15,667 nt of DNA from Alphaproteobacteria bacterium (GTDB lineage Bacteria > Pseudomonadota > Alphaproteobacteria > G02398745 > G023898745), in contig DAHXKW010000127.1 in the NCBI GenBank assembly GCA_027366195.1, forward strand, positions 1-15,667. Direction: 5' to 3'. This document shows, in pieces, positions 13,545 through 15,667 of this stretch. Each line of letters starts with the position of its first letter. Position 1 is the stretch's first letter. The notes below the pieces were generated by a model. The model was not told where the DNA came from and did no database searches. It was given only the letters and a program-made list of their open reading frames with translations. The position numbers and the translations under genes were made by a program.

Positions 13545-14717
13545 GTGAAAAGAAAAAATGTGAATCAACGCATTGGCACTTACATTCCCCAAAAAACACC
13601 TCAAGAATCATATAAAGCTTATATTCCTCCTGAATTACCCCTCAGACCACCTATTGATTTAACTGTACTTTACTCTTCTTTGGAAAAAGCAACTATATCT
13701 TTAGCAAAACTGAATAATATCACGCAAAATATCCCTAATCACTCTTTATTCATATATATGTACGTCCGCAAAGAAGCCTTATTATCGAGCCAAATTGAAG
13801 GTACACAAAGTTCTTTTTCTGATCTTATGCTTTTTGAACATGAGCTAAAACCAACAGTTTCCTTAGACGATGTTGAAGAGGTATCAAACTATGTAAAAGC
13901 TATTACTTATGGAATAAAACGACTTAATAGTGACTTCCCCTTATCGTTAAGACTATTACGAGAAATCCATCAAATATTGTTATCGGGAGGACGAGGATCT
14001 TCAAAATCTCCAGGAGAATTTAGACGATCACAAAACTGGATTGGAGGAACAAGACCAGGCAACGCACTTTTTGTACCCCCACCAGCAGAGCAACTTTACG
14101 CATGCCTTACAAATTTAGAAAAATTTCTCTATGACAAAACCCTGCCAACACTTGTAAAAGCAGGTATCGTGCACCTTCAATTTGAAACCATTCATCCATT
14201 TTTAGACGGTAATGGGCGTTTAGGACGGCTGTTGATTGTTCTTTTGTTATACCATGATGGAATGCTGGATGAGCCAATTTTATATCTTAGTTTATACCTT
14301 AAAGAAAATCGGCAAACTTATTACAGACTTCTTCAAGAAGTTAGACAAAACGGAACGTGGGAAACATGGATAGAATTCTTTTTAGAAGGCATAGATATTT
14401 CAGCCAGACAAGCTATTGAAACTGCTAACAACATTAACAATCTTTTTGATAAAGATCTGGAAAAACTTAAAAGTCTTGGACGCGCAAGGCTGTCATGTGA
14501 GAAAACGCTTCAATTTATGCAAAAACTTCCTCAAGTAGATGTTTCGATCTTAAGCACAGCTCTAAGTATGACAGCGCCTACCGCCAGAACCTCATTAAAT
14601 AACTTAGTAAGTTTAGGGGTCTTAGAAGAAATTAGTCATAAAAAACGGGATAAAATCTATGTTTATAAAAAATACCTGGAAATTTTAGAAGAAGGGACTA
14701 CCCCTCTCCCACAATAA
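13545..14717 (+). CDS. Fic family protein, class II, with winged-helix C-terminus
   Basis: Fic proteins transfer AMP (or other groups) from nucleotides to hydroxyls of target proteins; some remove it. The 390 residues contain an N-terminal Fic_N-like region, the inhibitory helix SSQIEG (81-86, fitting [S/T]xxxE[G/N]) whose glutamate blocks the ATP site, the flap near WIGGTRPGNALFVPPP (165-180), and the full catalytic motif HPFLDGNGRLGR (217-228). A C-terminal helical and winged-helix part (about 315-380) could bind DNA. With the inhibitory helix upstream of the core it is class II, like SoFic. It appears complete and active. Housekeeping regulation and a role against the host are both possible. 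GTG 13545 or GTG 13560 may be the start; neither has a strong ribosome binding site. Confidence 0.92.
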   Translation: MKRKNVNQRIGTYIPQKTPQESYKAYIPPELPLRPPIDLTVLYSSLEKATISLAKLNNITQNIPNHSLFIYMYVRKEALLSSQIEGTQSSFSDLMLFEHELKPTVSLDDVEEVSNYVKAITYGIKRLNSDFPLSLRLLREIHQILLSGGRGSSKSPGEFRRSQNWIGGTRPGNALFVPPPAEQLYACLTNLEKFLYDKTLPTLVKAGIVHLQFETIHPFLDGNGRLGRLLIVLLLYHDGMLDEPILYLSLYLKENRQTYYRLLQEVRQNGTWETWIEFFLEGIDISARQAIETANNINNLFDKDLEKLKSLGRARLSCEKTLQFMQKLPQVDVSILSTALSMTAPTARTSLNNLVSLGVLEEISHKKRDKIYVYKKYLEILEEGTTPLPQ

Positions 14718-14740
14718 AGATTGAGCTCGCCTACGCTATC

Positions 14741-14810
14741 GCTTCAGCAGGCAGCTTTCGCCCTTTAACGAAAAACTGGCCTGCCTGCTGAAGCCCAAAG
14801 AGCGAAAGCT
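14741..14810. repeat. Interlocked double inverted repeat (pseudoknot topology)
   Basis: Two long inverted repeats interleave. Arm A1 (14741-14754, gcttcagcaggcag) is perfectly complementary to A2 (14781-14794). Arm B1 (14753-14766, agctttcgccctt t) pairs with B2 (14797-14810), 13 of 14 plain matches. The order A1-B1-A2-B2 is that of an H-type pseudoknot or of two competing hairpins. In a minus-strand RNA the single B mismatch becomes a G-U pair, so that strand folds better. The element directly abuts the 3' end of tRNA-Ser and could serve in tRNA 3' processing or termination, or be a dispersed palindromic repeat. Confidence 0.75.
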
Positions 14811-14897
14811 GGCGGAGGAAGTGGGATTCGAACCCACGGTACGTTGCCGCACAACGGTTTTCGAGACCGTCCCAATCGACCACTCTGGCACCCCTCC
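14810..14897 (-). tRNA. tRNA-Ser (anticodon CGA)
   Basis: The minus strand folds into a complete class II tRNA of 88 bases with encoded CCA. The acceptor stem starts GGAGGGG and pairs with the 3' TTCCTCC through two G-U pairs. The anticodon stem is ACGGT/ACCGT with loop CTCGAAA, so the anticodon is CGA (14861-14863, reading UCG). A long variable arm typical of tRNA-Ser follows, then a T arm GTGGG-TTCGAAT-CCCAC. It lies between fic and hisS, on the same strand as hisS and 17 bases after its stop. Confidence 0.96.
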
Positions 14898-14914
14898 AAC
14901 GTTAAAAGTGTACG

Positions 14915-15667
14915 CTATCCTTGAACTTTAGACAATTCGCAGCAAATTTGGTCAAGCGTAATCACCTGATTTTCAACACCATGCACCATTGTTTTTAATG
15001 TCACAGTTTTTTGAGAAACTTCATCAGAACCAATCAATAAACAATGCTGAACCCCTTTTTTCTCGGCATATTTCAAATCTTTTGATAACTTTCCTTTAAA
15101 TGACAACTCACACATGAAATCGGCTTGACGAAGCCGATCGGCTACATCTAGTGCATATCTAACCTGCGCTTCTTCAAAAGGAATAACCATGATTGGCTTT
15201 GTTTCAGAAAATCCCTGATTTTCTAAAAGGAGCATTAAGCGATCAATACCTAGTGCAAAGCCAATACCGCTAACATCCAGGCCACCCATCAAAGAAACCA
15301 GCCCATTATAACGTCCCCCGCCTCCAAAAGCCGACTGCGCCCCCAAAGCGCTGTGCTTAAATTCAAATGAGGTATGACAATAATAATCCAAACCACGCAC
15401 CAATTTGTCATCTAATTGGAACGGGATATCGGCATCTGTTAAGTATGTACAAACTTGATCAAAAAATGCTTTAGAATTCGGTGACAAATATTCTTTAAGT
15501 CGAGGACCGTTGGCTATAATACGCTGATCGCCAGCATCTTTTGAGTCCAGGATTCTCAAAGGGTTATGCGCCAGACGCATTTTACTATCTTCAGACAATC
15601 CGTTGACGTGAGCCTTTAAAAACGCCTGAAAAGCTTGATTGAAACGCAAGCGACTTTCGTGATCTCC
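14915..15667 (-). CDS. hisS: Histidyl-tRNA synthetase, 3' part (runs off the window)
   Basis: HisRS charges tRNA-His with histidine. The window holds the last 250 residues of a class II synthetase of about 420. Visible are DHESRLRF near the edge, the HisRS-specific histidine-binding motif LVRGLDYYCHTSFEF, the loop FGGGGRYNGLV, motif 3 GIGFALGIDRLMLLL, and the anticodon-binding domain from about residue 160 on (PIMVIPF...LSFKGKLSKDLKYAEKKG...LLIGSDE). The frame stays open to the last base, so the gene is cut only by the window edge; motifs 1 and 2 lie beyond it. It is followed by tRNA-Ser on the same strand. Confidence 0.96.
   Translation of the reverse strand, partial: GDHESRLRFNQAFQAFLKAHVNGLSEDSKMRLAHNPLRILDSKDAGDQRIIANGPRLKEYLSPNSKAFFDQVCTYLTDADIPFQLDDKLVRGLDYYCHTSFEFKHSALGAQSAFGGGGRYNGLVSLMGGLDVSGIGFALGIDRLMLLLENQGFSETKPIMVIPFEEAQVRYALDVADRLRQADFMCELSFKGKLSKDLKYAEKKGVQHCLLIGSDEVSQKTVTLKTMVHGVENQVITLDQICCELSKVQG

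Noticed and set aside
13545..14717. Doc-type toxin of a Phd-Doc system
   Set aside because: The protein is 390 residues with an N-terminal inhibitory helix and C-terminal winged helix; Doc is about 125 residues and needs an upstream phd, which is absent.
1..15667. CRISPR array
   Set aside because: No regularly spaced direct repeats were found anywhere in the window, and no cas gene is present.

Overview
This 15.7 kb window is AT-rich and looks like the chromosome of an alphaproteobacterium, most likely an intracellular or host-associated one of the Holosporales/Caedibacter type. The evidence is a clear MipZ, found only in alphaproteobacteria, and a CIRCE-controlled groES-groEL operon. Host-facing or decaying genes support the lifestyle: a Fic enzyme, a secreted-looking protein ending in a eukaryotic prenylation box, and several gene remnants. 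The exact taxon is inference.

Layout. Bases 1-302 are not normal sequence. They are five short pieces copied from truA and mipZ further along the window, four of them inverted and all joined at short shared sequences. This looks like an amplification or assembly chimera, and it removes the 5' end of comF. Next come comF (competence-type phosphoribosyltransferase), convergent truA (tRNA pseudouridine synthase) and divergent mipZ (division-site placement). A palindromic intergenic repeat separates mipZ from a same-strand pair: a 480-residue unknown protein ending in CVVQ with a cysteine-rich tail, and a trypsin-like serine protease.

From about 4.98 to 10.5 kb everything is on the minus strand. 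In transcription order this is xerC, a dnaE that lacks its whole catalytic N-terminal half, groES and groEL behind a sigma70-type promoter and CIRCE operator, an AbrB/VapB-type antitoxin gene, and a 48-codon remnant of its VapC PIN toxin. Two gene-poor stretches, 9081-9590 and 10464-10909, flank xerC. The first holds a GC-rich, hairpin-rich element of unknown nature, the second a probable decayed reading frame.

The right part carries two half-size YeeE/YedE sulfur-transport proteins, a convergent glutathione S-transferase, a divergent undecaprenyl-diphosphatase (uppP), a class II Fic protein, a compact double inverted repeat with pseudoknot topology, tRNA-Ser(CGA), and the 3' part of hisS, which runs off the window.

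Most genes are housekeeping (tRNA modification and charging, chaperonin, envelope lipid recycling, replication, division, chromosome dimer resolution). The most promising material for novelty is the CaaX-tailed protein with its neighbouring protease, the truncated but intact-frame dnaE, the decayed toxin-antitoxin pair, and the interlocked inverted repeat beside tRNA-Ser.
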